64,000 nucleotides of DNA, taken from Enterococcus phoeniculicola ATCC BAA-412. GTDB taxonomy: Bacteria > Bacillota > Bacilli > Lactobacillales > Enterococcaceae. The DNA is taken from contig NZ_ASWE01000002.1 of NCBI RefSeq assembly GCF_000407505.1, positions 248,001 to 312,000 of the forward strand. The letters run 5' to 3'. The notes under the pieces are model-generated. The model was not told the DNA's origin. It saw nothing but the letters and a program-made list of their open reading frames with translations, and did not search any database. Below, one piece after another: positions 47,945-56,922 of the stretch (position 1 is the stretch's first letter; each line of letters begins with the position of its first letter). The position numbers were made by a program, and so were the translations under genes.

Positions 47945-47964
47945 AGCCGTCAAGTCAGCCGTCA
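47945..47964 (+). repeat. Paired AGCCGTCA motif, left of int (arm-type site)
   Basis: AGCCGTCA at 47945-47952 and 47957-47964, a 12-base period, lies 24 bases before the integrase start. The same pair with the same period and orientation recurs after the gene at 49144-49163. Confidence 0.65.
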
Positions 47965-47988
47965 AAAAATAGAAAGGATTGAGAGAAC

Positions 47989-49083
47989 ATGGCACGCCGT
48001 GGAGAAAACATATATAAACGAAAAGATGGTAGATGGGAAGGGCGTTTTATTAAGAGTAGACGTCCAGACAATAGTATTCGTTACGGTTACATTTATGCAC
48101 GTACCTATAAAGAAGTAAAAATAAAATTATTTGAAAAGAAATACCAATATAAGACACAAGTGAAAAAAGAAGTAAAATTTAAAGGAACGATGAAGCAATG
48201 GATAGATATATGGTTAGATGGAGCCCTTGCTTCAAAAGTAAAACCTTCTACTTATGCAAGTTATCAATATAAACTGCAGCAATATGTTTCTAGTGAGATT
48301 GGTGAAGTTCCTTTGGTTGAAGTCACTCAAGAAACAATTCAAAAACTAGTGGACAGACTCTCTGACAGAGGGTTATCTGCATATACAATCAGAACGGTTA
48401 TCCAGATTTTAAAGCATAGCTTAAGCGATGCGCTAAACTATCAATATCTTCTCAAGAATCCTGTATTTGACATTGTATTTCCTCGTCAATTAAGAAAAAA
48501 AGTATCTGCACTTACAAAAAATGAACAGACTAGGCTCGAAAAAAGTGCAATGACTTCTAAAAATGGTGTTTCTGTTATGCTAGCACTTCACACAGGACTC
48601 CGAATAGGTGAAATTAGCGCATTGAAGTGGGAAGATATTGACCTAGAAAAAAAAGAATTATCAGTCAGCCGAACACTTCAACGAATTTTATCCTCCAGAA
48701 AAGGAAAAAAAACAGAAATATCGATTGGTCTTGCAAAAAGTGTTTCAGGATACAGGAAAATTCCATTAAATAAAAAAATATGTGAAATATTAAAAAATAA
48801 AAAAAAAGCCGCAACTAGTCCGTATGTTGTTGGAGAAAACAATCGCTATTTTGAGCCACGAACGCTTTCATATCAGTTTAAAAAAATTCTGAAACGTGCA
48901 AACTTGGCGAATTTACACTTCCATCAGCTTAGACACACATTTGCTACAAGATTGTTAGAAATAGGGGCTGATGTGGTATCCGTTAGTGCATTATTGGGTC
49001 ATCGCTCAGCCAAAATGACGTTAGATATTTATGTAGATTCTATGATGACCCAAAGAAAAAAATGGGTTAGTCGGCTAGTATAA
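47989..49083 (+). CDS. Tyrosine recombinase, candidate invertase
   Basis: A 364-residue phage-type tyrosine recombinase. The N-terminal arm-binding domain reads GENIYKRKDGRWEGRFIKSR, and a SAM-like core-binding domain spans about 65-165. The catalytic domain has Arg205 (GLRIGEI), a beta-hairpin lysine region (GLAKSVSGYRKIPL), His312 and Arg315 (HQLRHTF), the GHR box and nucleophile Tyr348 (DIYVD). All catalytic residues are present, so it should be active. RBS AGAAAGGATTGAGAG precedes ATG 47989. No excisionase or other mobile genes accompany it. It lies inside inverted core-like repeats, which favours a role as a local invertase over an ICE or phage integrase. Confidence 0.9.
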   Translation: MARRGENIYKRKDGRWEGRFIKSRRPDNSIRYGYIYARTYKEVKIKLFEKKYQYKTQVKKEVKFKGTMKQWIDIWLDGALASKVKPSTYASYQYKLQQYVSSEIGEVPLVEVTQETIQKLVDRLSDRGLSAYTIRTVIQILKHSLSDALNYQYLLKNPVFDIVFPRQLRKKVSALTKNEQTRLEKSAMTSKNGVSVMLALHTGLRIGEISALKWEDIDLEKKELSVSRTLQRILSSRKGKKTEISIGLAKSVSGYRKIPLNKKICEILKNKKKAATSPYVVGENNRYFEPRTLSYQFKKILKRANLANLHFHQLRHTFATRLLEIGADVVSVSALLGHRSAKMTLDIYVDSMMTQRKKWVSRLV

Positions 49084-49143
49084 AAAAAACAACGAAATGA
49101 AACCGCTTTCTACAAATCCCTCGGAATTTTCCTCAGATTTTTA

Positions 49144-49163
49144 AGCCGTCAGATTAGCCGTCA
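49144..49163 (+). repeat. Paired AGCCGTCA motif, right of int (arm-type site)
   Basis: AGCCGTCA at 49144-49151 and 49156-49163, a 12-base period, matching the left pair. It lies between the int stop and IRR. Placement inside both core sites fits binding by the integrase N-terminal arm domain. Confidence 0.65.
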
Positions 49164-49202
49164 AGGACTGATTTATTCCCGTTGTTACGCGATTAATTTC
49201 TA

Positions 49203-49228
49203 TTTCTTAGAATTAATTCTTCCAAGAA
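49203..49228 (-). repeat. Right inverted repeat IRR
   Basis: Reading the minus strand, the arms are TTCTTGGAA and TTCTAAGAA around spacer GAATTAA, identical to IRL at 25 of 26 positions. On the plus strand the spacer reads TTAATTC, so the two sites are in inverted orientation. Tyrosine recombination between them would invert the 1440 bp between them. Confidence 0.8.
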
Positions 49229-49647
49229 ACCTGGCCAAAGGTAAAAAAGAATTTTTCACTGAGAACAATTATAAGTCATTTTTATAGGAAGGTCTATCCA
49301 TTGGTATTGGGGACTAAGGATAGGATTAGAAAACATTCATTTTTTAGGAGGTGATGAGAGGAACTGTTTTTTTATTTGAGTGGATGATCAAATGCGTAAA
49401 TGATAAGAATGATTGATAAAAAAACAAAGTTTTTAACCGCAATGATATGTTTCTACAAATCGGTACGGTTGGCTACGGGAGATAAGCTTTTATAAACTCT
49501 TGTGATGAAACCTCTTTTGGGGATGAATTGAAAGTATGTTTTCAAAAAAATGCAAAATTCTTTTGATCATTTATGTCTTCTAAGGAAATAAATGGAATGA
49601 ATGGCGTTAATTTTTTGAGAATACCTAGAAAAGGAGTCAAAAGATAT
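49229..49647. other. Adhesin leader region
   Basis: This stretch between IRR and the adhesin start holds the second GATTAGAAAACATTC copy and an RBS-like TAGGAGGTGA at about 49345 with no frame attached. No strong -35/-10 pair was found. That fits a promoter supplied from the invertible segment, but a weak or activated local promoter cannot be excluded. Confidence 0.4.
49324..49338 (+). repeat. 15-bp direct repeat, copy 2
   Basis: An exact second copy of GATTAGAAAACATTC, 96 bases to the right of IRR in the adhesin leader. It may be a shared regulator site or a trace of insertion of the integrase segment. Confidence 0.6.
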
Positions 49648-52600
49648 ATGAAGAAAAAATTAATAGGAATTTGGTTGGTCAGCTTACTTTTTTTACAAAT
49701 ACTAAGTCCGCTAATTGGTTATGCACAAGAACTTAAAACGGTACAAAGTGACGTAGAATCAGTGACAGAAACAACTCAATCATCTGTGGATAAAGAAACT
49801 ACAGATAGTTCCATACGTGTACAAGAATCAACTGAATCAAAGGAAAAAGAAGTTCCTGCTTCCAGTGAGGAAAAGAAAGAGGAACAACCCATATCCGAAG
49901 AAAAGAAAGACGAGCAACAAACATCTTCGGCTCCAGAAGCAAGTGATAAAACGAAACCTGAAATAAATGAACAAAGTCCTTCAAATAAAACGCGTGCTGC
50001 AATCGCTGATAATTTGTTTACTTCAGCAAAACTTTACAAAATAAATGGGGACGAAGTTCAGCCATCAGATACCTTACCAAATATGTCTGGTATTAAGTTA
50101 AGCATGAAGTTTTCTTTTTCAAATAAAAATTATCAAGCTGGAGATACATTCACCACGCAACTTCCTGCACAAATTGCCATTGCAAAGGATTTATCAGGAG
50201 ATTTTTCTCCAATGACTTCAGCAAAATGGGCGATTAATGCTGCTACAAAAGAATTAACCATTACTTTTTTAGAGGATAATGTAACTGCTGAAGAATATGA
50301 TTTAACACTCACAACTTCTGTAGAGAAAGTTACAACGATTTCTGAAGAATATCAGACAATTACATTTAATACCGCACCAACAAAAACAGTTTATCACTTA
50401 GAAATGACTTCTAGTCTTGATAAGGGATTAAGTCGTACAAGTATTACGATGAATTCATTGAATCCAAGAAGTGCACAAATTTTGTCATCTTTCAACTTAG
50501 ACCGTACGAATAATGAAAATCGTATGTTTCGAGTGGAGGCGTATAACGGGACTAGCAAAATCATCTATGATTCAGTCCATGTTTATACAACGGATGTTGA
50601 TTTTAACGGTGTATTCGTCGGTAAAAAGACACTACTTACCGAAGGAACAGATTATGAAATCGTATATAAGAACAGTGAAACAACCTCAGCGGCAGCTGAA
50701 ATTACATTAACCAAGTCGGTTGGAAAGAAAGCAATTTATATAGAATCTACAGTTTCTGGTATTAACGGAACCAATTATATTGACGAAGCAGTTTCAGGAC
50801 TTGAGTACAATTATTTTTATGGTTACTCATACACCTATGAAAATAATGCTAGCATAAGCTCTTCTTATAACTCAAAAACATTTGCCACTATTTTTCCTCT
50901 AGCTGCTAAAGGAAAAATAAACAAGGAAACAGGAATGGTTGATTGGGAGATTCAATACAACTTTAACGAACAGCCTCAAACACCAGCATCCAAGCTTTTA
51001 ACCGATTTGACAGATCAAGGGGTGGAATTTGTTGAGGGCTCACTTTCTGTTGAAAAAATAGGATTTAATTATCTCAATGGAAACAGCTATGACACCGTTC
51101 AACAAGGTGATGGCTCATCCGAGCTATCGGTAACTGCAGATTCGTCTGGCTCCCTTGAAATTCATCCGGCTGGAAATACTAACCAAGCGTATTTAATCAA
51201 ATATTCGACAAAAATTGTTGATCCAACTGAGCGAGTTATCAAAAATAAAGTAACCGATGGACGAATCAGCAAAGAAGCACAAGTAAGCCTTATTCCAAAT
51301 CTTCTGTCAAAAGAGTCAGGAACAATAGATGTATTTAACCGAACGATGGAATGGAAAATTACCATTAATGCAGAAAAATATAAAATGAAGCAGCCGGTTG
51401 TCCATGATTATTTTATTGATGCGGTAAAAGATTTTACTAGTTTATCTGTTGTTAAGAAAATTTCTGACACTGAAACAGAGCCATTAGTAGAAAATGTGGA
51501 TTATAAAGTGACGCAATTTGATGAAACAGGTTCTCCTGTTGGCGCATCACCTAACGTCAATGGTGCACCTGACAGTTTTAATGGAGGCGTAAGAATCGAT
51601 TTTCTAGGGGAATATGCACAACTGGAAGATACGCTTGTTATCACGATTAAAACAAAACTTGAAACCTCTGATCAAAAAACAGAAATTAAAAATAAGGCAA
51701 CACTAAACTACGGAGACACGCCAGGTGTTATAGAATACGAAGCAAAAGGAATATTTACAGACCCTTACTATACTGGTGGAACTAAGCTTGTAAGAACGGG
51801 TACATCAGATAATCAGTATATTTATCAAGATTGGCTAGTACTGGTAAATTCTAAAGGAACAAAATTCGATATGACAACTATGGAAGATACATTGCCTAGT
51901 GGAGTAGAGTTAGTTCCTGGGTCATTACGCTTTGAAGAAGTAACAAGTGAAGACATGCTAACGAACATTCAAAATTATTTAAGATATGACTATAATCTGC
52001 TTCCAGAAGGAGCAGATGCTTATCCGACAAAAATAGATACATCAAATAACAAAGTGAACTTGGAATTTGGAAATTTAAAATCAAAACGTGTCTATGTTAA
52101 ATACAAAACGCGAATGAAAAAAGATTGGTATATCTACCAGAGACTTGATAATACAGCAACCATTACCTATGGAACACAAGCACCAGTGGATTATAAAGCT
52201 TCTATTTATGTAGCAAATTCCGAAGTGGCGTTACAAAAATCAGTTTTAAAAGATACTGAAAAAGAAAATGTAGCAAACTGGAAAGTACAAACAAAAAATA
52301 TTTCTTCAATACTACCTGTTGAAAATCCAGTGATTACAGATACCCTAAATCAAGGAACAACAAACGGAGCTTATGATCCGACGTCATTTGTAGTCACAGA
52401 TTTAGGCACAGGTGAAAAAATTAGTACAGATCATTATCGATTATCAATTACTGGAAATACGTTTAAAGTTACGTTCCAAGACTATAAAGCGACAACAAAT
52501 ATTCAAGTGGCTTATAACACAATCAGTGAATTCCCTGGACTAGTGAAAAATACCTCTGTAGTTGATTCGACGAGTTATGGGGCATTGAGTAGCTATTATC

Positions 52601-54774
52601 GACAAGCAACAGCTTCAGTTAATTTGAGCTTTACTAGCGGAAGCGGGTCAGGTGTAGTGAAAACTGCGGATGTTTCAGTCATAAAAGTTGATGACTCGGA
52701 TGAAACAATCTATTTAGCAGGTGCAACATTTGAAATTTTGAAATCAGATGGAACTGAAACAGGACTTAAAGCGGATACCGATGCAAGTGGGAAAGCCTCC
52801 TTCAGTGGACTGCCATTAGGTGATTATTTGTTAAAAGAGACAAAAGCGCCAAATGGTTATGAAATTAATCCAGACTATAAAGATGGAAAAGCCTTCACGC
52901 TGACAGAATCAATGGATCCAATTAAAGTGAAAAATAAAAAGACCATTCCAAACAGTATAGAGTTAACGAAAACGGATGAGAAAACCGGTGATCCATTGAA
53001 AGGGGCAGTTTTCCAACTAGAAAAATCCGATGGAACAATAGTCAGCACCAATCACGAAACAGATAGTGCAGGGATATTAAAAGTTGAAGGATTATCAATT
53101 GGCGACTATCAATTTGTTGAAACAAAAGCTCCTGCCAGTTATAAGCTTGATAAAACACCTGTCAAATTTTCAATTACTGAAAAGCAAGGACAGGCAATTT
53201 CTTTAGAAATGACGAATACCTTAACTACGGGCTCAGTTATTCTTACTAAAGTAGATGAATCCTCGAATAAAGGACTCAAAGGTGCTCAGTTTAAGCTTTT
53301 AGATAGTGAAAATAACACGATAAAATCCGATTTGGAAACGGATGACTCAGGAAAAATCAACGTGAGTGAATTAGCTCCAGGCGACTATCAATTCATTGAA
53401 ACAAAGGCGCCGCAAGACTATATATTAGATGCTACACCAATCGACTTTACAATTGCTAAAGGGCAAACAGAAGCAATAAATGTAATAAAGACAAATAAAC
53501 TTTTTACTAATTCAGTCGTGCTCACAAAAACAGATGAATCTTCTGGAGAAAAATTAAAAGGGGCTGTATTCCAATTAGTGGATAACAAAGGTACAGTCAT
53601 TCACTCTTCAATTGAAACTGATGGATTTGGACAGTTAGCCGTTCAAAATTTGACACCAGGAGAGTATGCATTTATTGAAACAAAAGCTCCCGCAGGTTAC
53701 GTGTTAAATAATGAGCCTGTGAAATTTACGGTGAAAATGAATCAAGAAGAGGCTGTTTCTGTAGAAAAGACAAATAAAAAGCTGCTTGGGAAAATTTCTC
53801 TGACAAAAGTAGATGCACAAACAGATGAAGTTTTATCTGGTGCTAGATTTGACTTAAAAACCAAGGACGGAAAACTCGTTTTAGAAGATTTAGTTACAGA
53901 TCAATCTGGGAAAATATCTATTGATACACTGGCGCCTGGCGACTACCAATTTGTTGAAAAAGAAGCACCAACAGGCTATGTATTGGATAATCAGCCAGTG
54001 GCGTTTACCGTTAAGAGTGCAGCTGATTCTATAGATCTGAAAAAGACGAACCAAAGAGAAGAAGGAAGTGTTCTCTTAGAAAAGATTGATGAACAAACGC
54101 ATTCTACGTTAGCTGGTGCTGAATTTGAGTTAAAAACTGCAGATGGAGAAACGGTTATCGATGGAATGACAACCGATGACTATGGTCGACTTGCAGTTAA
54201 CGAATTAGAACCAGGAGAGTATCAATTAATAGAAACAAATGCACCAGCAGGGTACGAATTAGATGCTACGCCGATTCGTTTTTCAATTGAGAAGAATCAA
54301 ACGGAAGCATTGTTCCTTCAAAAGACTAACAAACAATTGAAGGATGCTGTCTTATTAAATAAGGTAGACAAACAGACTAACGAACGACTTGAAGGGGCAG
54401 TCTTTGAATTGCGCGATGAAGCAGGAAAAGTGGTAACAAAGCAAACCACAGATAGTGCCGGAACTATTTTGGTAGAAAATTTAGCTCCAGGCGCGTATCA
54501 ATTCATTGAAACAAAAGCGCCAGCAGGGTACAAGTTAGACAGCACACCTATAGAAATTAATGTATCAGAAAATCAACATCAATTAGTCACTGTTACAAAA
54601 GTAAATGAACAGGAAAATAAAAAGAAGAAAAATGAGACAAAAGCTGTCAAAAAGAACCATACCTATCTGCCAAAAACAGGAGAGAATCATACCTCGCTTC
54701 TTTTGATTTTGAGTGGAGGAATTATTGTACTACTAGCTGGTAGTTATATGCTTGCTCGAAAACGCAGAAGATAA
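49648..54774 (+). CDS. Large LPKTG-anchored adhesin with SpaA/Cna-B-like repeats
   Basis: I chose ATG 49648 with AAGGAG 49631-49636 upstream and the signal peptide MKKKLIGIWLVSLLFLQILS. A frame from 49573 would put 25 residues before it. The 1708-residue product has a Ser/Thr/Glu-rich linker (about 28-110). Several collagen-binding-like adhesin domains follow (about 115-1000; for example MVDWEIQYNFNEQPQTPAS). Seven SpaA/Cna-B repeats follow (about 1005-1650), each with a Lys near its start (LTKTDE, LTKVDE, LEKIDE) and an ETKAP-type glutamate, the usual isopeptide-bond partners. The sorting signal LPKTG is at 1674-1678. It is probably a wall-anchored stalk adhesin; the ligand is unknown. Confidence 0.92.
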   Translation: MKKKLIGIWLVSLLFLQILSPLIGYAQELKTVQSDVESVTETTQSSVDKETTDSSIRVQESTESKEKEVPASSEEKKEEQPISEEKKDEQQTSSAPEASDKTKPEINEQSPSNKTRAAIADNLFTSAKLYKINGDEVQPSDTLPNMSGIKLSMKFSFSNKNYQAGDTFTTQLPAQIAIAKDLSGDFSPMTSAKWAINAATKELTITFLEDNVTAEEYDLTLTTSVEKVTTISEEYQTITFNTAPTKTVYHLEMTSSLDKGLSRTSITMNSLNPRSAQILSSFNLDRTNNENRMFRVEAYNGTSKIIYDSVHVYTTDVDFNGVFVGKKTLLTEGTDYEIVYKNSETTSAAAEITLTKSVGKKAIYIESTVSGINGTNYIDEAVSGLEYNYFYGYSYTYENNASISSSYNSKTFATIFPLAAKGKINKETGMVDWEIQYNFNEQPQTPASKLLTDLTDQGVEFVEGSLSVEKIGFNYLNGNSYDTVQQGDGSSELSVTADSSGSLEIHPAGNTNQAYLIKYSTKIVDPTERVIKNKVTDGRISKEAQVSLIPNLLSKESGTIDVFNRTMEWKITINAEKYKMKQPVVHDYFIDAVKDFTSLSVVKKISDTETEPLVENVDYKVTQFDETGSPVGASPNVNGAPDSFNGGVRIDFLGEYAQLEDTLVITIKTKLETSDQKTEIKNKATLNYGDTPGVIEYEAKGIFTDPYYTGGTKLVRTGTSDNQYIYQDWLVLVNSKGTKFDMTTMEDTLPSGVELVPGSLRFEEVTSEDMLTNIQNYLRYDYNLLPEGADAYPTKIDTSNNKVNLEFGNLKSKRVYVKYKTRMKKDWYIYQRLDNTATITYGTQAPVDYKASIYVANSEVALQKSVLKDTEKENVANWKVQTKNISSILPVENPVITDTLNQGTTNGAYDPTSFVVTDLGTGEKISTDHYRLSITGNTFKVTFQDYKATTNIQVAYNTISEFPGLVKNTSVVDSTSYGALSSYYRQATASVNLSFTSGSGSGVVKTADVSVIKVDDSDETIYLAGATFEILKSDGTETGLKADTDASGKASFSGLPLGDYLLKETKAPNGYEINPDYKDGKAFTLTESMDPIKVKNKKTIPNSIELTKTDEKTGDPLKGAVFQLEKSDGTIVSTNHETDSAGILKVEGLSIGDYQFVETKAPASYKLDKTPVKFSITEKQGQAISLEMTNTLTTGSVILTKVDESSNKGLKGAQFKLLDSENNTIKSDLETDDSGKINVSELAPGDYQFIETKAPQDYILDATPIDFTIAKGQTEAINVIKTNKLFTNSVVLTKTDESSGEKLKGAVFQLVDNKGTVIHSSIETDGFGQLAVQNLTPGEYAFIETKAPAGYVLNNEPVKFTVKMNQEEAVSVEKTNKKLLGKISLTKVDAQTDEVLSGARFDLKTKDGKLVLEDLVTDQSGKISIDTLAPGDYQFVEKEAPTGYVLDNQPVAFTVKSAADSIDLKKTNQREEGSVLLEKIDEQTHSTLAGAEFELKTADGETVIDGMTTDDYGRLAVNELEPGEYQLIETNAPAGYELDATPIRFSIEKNQTEALFLQKTNKQLKDAVLLNKVDKQTNERLEGAVFELRDEAGKVVTKQTTDSAGTILVENLAPGAYQFIETKAPAGYKLDSTPIEINVSENQHQLVTVTKVNEQENKKKKNETKAVKKNHTYLPKTGENHTSLLLILSGGIIVLLAGSYMLARKRRR

Positions 54775-54805
54775 AAATCCGTAAGTTTATTTTTCTTAAA
54801 AATAG

Positions 54806-54845
54806 ATAGCAGTTGGGTACCGTTGTGGTAGCCACTGCTATTTTT
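54806..54845 (+). terminator. Terminator after the adhesin
   Basis: ATAGCAGTTGG (54806-54816) pairs with CCACTGCTAT (54832-54841) with one bulge, followed by T4-T5. Confidence 0.75.
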
Positions 54846-54887
54846 AAAGGAGAATACCAAGTTAATTATTCTGTAAAGGAGAATTTT

Positions 54888-55436
54888 ATGAGAAAAAAGA
54901 AGTATGATAAAACGCTTATTTTAGAGGGTGCCTATCAATTGGCTATAAAAAGCGGGTTTGATTCATTGACAGCCAGAGGTCTTGCGCAAGAATTAGATAT
55001 TTCAACACAACCCATATATTTGTCTTTTAAAACGATGGATGCCTTAAAAGAGGCACTTTCCGAAAAATTATTTTATGAAATAAAAGAAAATTATTTTAAA
55101 AACTGTGACACGATACAGCAGTATGCTTGGGGATGTTATCGCTTTTCAGTTGAAAAAAGAGAAATATATTTTTCTTTCTTGACGAATAAAGAGATGATTG
55201 TTTCATTCAACCAATATTTATATCAACTATTTTGTGAAATACCAGAGATTAAGAATAGTTTAGAGAAAAAGAACGTGCCCGTTTATTTTGCAAAAGTGAC
55301 TGTTCTTATTTCTAGTTTAGTTTTTTTGGAGAGTGAATATATATCAGAAAAGGAACTTTATGAGGAACTTATAAAATCAATAAAGAGGGATTTGTCTAAT
55401 GAGGTCGGATCAGAAGTCTTCAGCTCCAAGAACTAA
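54888..55436 (+). CDS. TetR-family regulator
   Basis: I chose ATG 54888 with AAAGGAG upstream, giving 182 residues; the longer frame from 54813 runs through the terminator. The TetR HTH reads LILEGAYQLAIKSGFDSLTARGLA, then ELDISTQPIYLSFKTMDALKEAL. The C-terminal domain is short. The last 12 codons lie inside repeat copy B (from 55401), so the C-terminus NEVGSEVFSSKN comes from repeat sequence. Directly after the adhesin, it may regulate adhesin or integrase expression. Confidence 0.85.
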   Translation: MRKKKYDKTLILEGAYQLAIKSGFDSLTARGLAQELDISTQPIYLSFKTMDALKEALSEKLFYEIKENYFKNCDTIQQYAWGCYRFSVEKREIYFSFLTNKEMIVSFNQYLYQLFCEIPEIKNSLEKKNVPVYFAKVTVLISSLVFLESEYISEKELYEELIKSIKRDLSNEVGSEVFSSKN

Positions 55437-55600
55437 GTAGGTACCGTGCATCATCGAAAGTGAAGCTACGTGATTTGCAACACCAGGTAGTGCGCATCCA
55501 TAGGAGAAGTAAAACGTGGAGATCTTCAACTCAAGCATGTTCCATGCGTAAAAGATGATGAGTTTCTTCTCTTATCAATCTTTATTAAAATTTTACGAGG
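55401..55600 (+). repeat. Dispersed intergenic repeat, copy B
   Basis: Begins GAGGTCGGATCAGAAG, almost identical to the start of copy C (62637). Its middle (TGCATCATC at 55447-55455, AGTGAA, CGTGATTTG) matches copy A. Its end (CTTCAACTCAA, ATGCGTA, TTTATTAA) matches copy C. It thus joins the A and C types. It starts inside the TetR coding sequence. Confidence 0.7.
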
Positions 55601-55914
55601 TGGGTATAACTCAGTTATGACCTACCTTCTTTTTGTTAAAAAACGAATTTTTTTAAATCCATTGATTTTTTTACCAAAATGAATCTATTATGTATAATAA
55701 AAGAATAGGATTAGAAGAGTATGGTGACAAATATGCAGTTTATTAAACAGAAGAGAATCAAAAGAATTCGTAAAAGTTGGATGGAAGTTATAAATAAGGA
55801 GATTATTGAATTTCTTTCTTGAAACAGATAAGACTTGAGTATGTATAGAATCTAGGAATATGCTATAAGTAAACAGTGTATGAAATAGGCTAAAAAGAGA
55901 AGAGATGCAAAAAA
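55601..55914. other. Short gap with a hairpin and a doubtful micro-ORF
   Basis: An imperfect hairpin (about 55599-55630) follows repeat B. A possible promoter TTACCA (55671-55676) with TATAAT (55693-55698) precedes a 33-codon basic frame at 55721-55822 that lacks a good RBS. I do not call it a gene. Confidence 0.35.
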
Positions 55915-56388
55915 ATGACTATTATATTTCGAAAATTAATAGATAAAGACAAGATTTTTCTGGAAAAAGTCTTGATTGACTCATTTAACGAAGATAGCGA
56001 AAGAGCTTTTAGCAGCGGAAAGAAAGAGGGACCTCCGGGCTATGATAATGGAGAATTGGCTAAAAAAATTCTTAACGATAGAAAATCGAATAAATTAGTT
56101 ATCCAGGTTAATGAGATCGATTGTGGCATCCTTGTTTATCAGGAAGAGCCCACGCAAGTGATTGATTATTTCTGTATTCTGCCAGTATACGCAAATAAAG
56201 GGTTAGGGAGCGAGGTCTGGCATGTGTTTGAACAGAATAAGACAGGTGTATGGGTCTTAGAAACACCTGATTTTTCAATAAGAAATCATCATTTTTATGA
56301 GAAGAATGGTTTTCAAAAAGTAGCCGAAAAGACATATGGTCCTAAAGCTAAGTCTTTTGTTTTCCAAAAGGATTTAGGACATGTTTAG
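55915..56388 (+). CDS. GNAT-family N-acetyltransferase
   Basis: A 157-residue protein with the GNAT fold. The acetyl-CoA-binding segment is IDYFCILPVYANKGLGSEVWHVFEQ, followed by late motifs TPDFSIRNHHFYEKNGFQKV and SFVFQKDL. The acceptor is unknown. RBS AAGAGAAGAG precedes ATG 55915. It has no obvious operon partner. Confidence 0.85.
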   Translation: MTIIFRKLIDKDKIFLEKVLIDSFNEDSERAFSSGKKEGPPGYDNGELAKKILNDRKSNKLVIQVNEIDCGILVYQEEPTQVIDYFCILPVYANKGLGSEVWHVFEQNKTGVWVLETPDFSIRNHHFYEKNGFQKVAEKTYGPKAKSFVFQKDLGHV

Positions 56389-56817
56389 TCCAAACAAAAA
56401 AATAAGTGAATTTCTATGGTAGTGACTATTCACAAACACAATCCAATCTACATGTTTATAGCAAGTTCTCTCAATGGTATTTCTGCCAACGAATTTAGGA
56501 AGCTTGGGTCAATAGAGCAAGTCCATACAAATCGGATAGAGAAAATAAGTGATAGTTAGAGAAAGACTTGTTTGGCACATGACATCTTTATCAACATAAA
56601 AAACTAGCAGATAATTGCAAAAATAAAGAGACATAATAAATTTAGAGGATAGCTCGGAATACGTAATGACTAGTTTTTTGTAGGAAATTTGAGCCTATGA
56701 AAAATGAAGTGAAGCGTGCTGAGCTATTTTTCTTTTCAGTTGTTTGATAAATTATCACAAGTCTGTCATTTTTAACGGATTTAAGATAATTCGTCAGAAA
56801 AAAAAGAGGTACTATAA
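56389..56817. other. AT-rich gap, nothing identified
   Basis: No frame with an RBS and natural composition is seen. Short complementary segments (TAGCTC near 56650, GAGCTA near 56720) are too far apart to be called a structure. Confidence 0.4.
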
Positions 56818-56922
56818 ATGATAGACAAGTTTATTTATACACAATCTATTATAAGTTTAATGTTGGAGTCAAACTTTGTTGGCAAGTCTTTTTCAAAAAC
56901 TATTAAGGAGCTAAGACAATGA
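56818..56922 (+). CDS. Micro-ORF 1, 34 residues
   Basis: ATG 56818 follows AAGAGG (56804-56809) at good spacing. The peptide is MIDKFIYTQSIISLMLESNF then VGKSFSKTIKELRQ, amphipathic with a basic C-terminal half. Its stop overlaps the next start (ATGA at 56919-56922), a sign of translational coupling. It lies upstream of an Mga-like regulator. No family is recognised. A regulatory peptide, leader peptide or toxin component are possibilities. Confidence 0.45.
   Translation: MIDKFIYTQSIISLMLESNFVGKSFSKTIKELRQ

Larger units (their letters stand above)
47737..49228. mobile_element. Predicted invertible DNA segment carrying its own integrase
   Basis: A 1.49-kb segment bounded by IRL and IRR. It contains one gene, the tyrosine integrase, plus paired arm-like motifs on both sides and a leftward promoter-like sequence. 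The next gene to the right is a large LPKTG adhesin whose 5' region has no convincing promoter of its own. The structure predicts reversible inversion, which is not demonstrated here. Confidence 0.65.

Noticed and set aside
47737-49228. IRL and IRR as attL and attR of an integrated element
   Set aside because: Integration sites lie in direct orientation. Here the 7-bp spacers are inverted, which predicts inversion.
55721-55822. A 33-codon basic micro-ORF with a promoter-like sequence upstream
   Set aside because: It has no clear RBS, and the promoter -35 is poor. It is mentioned only in the gap description.
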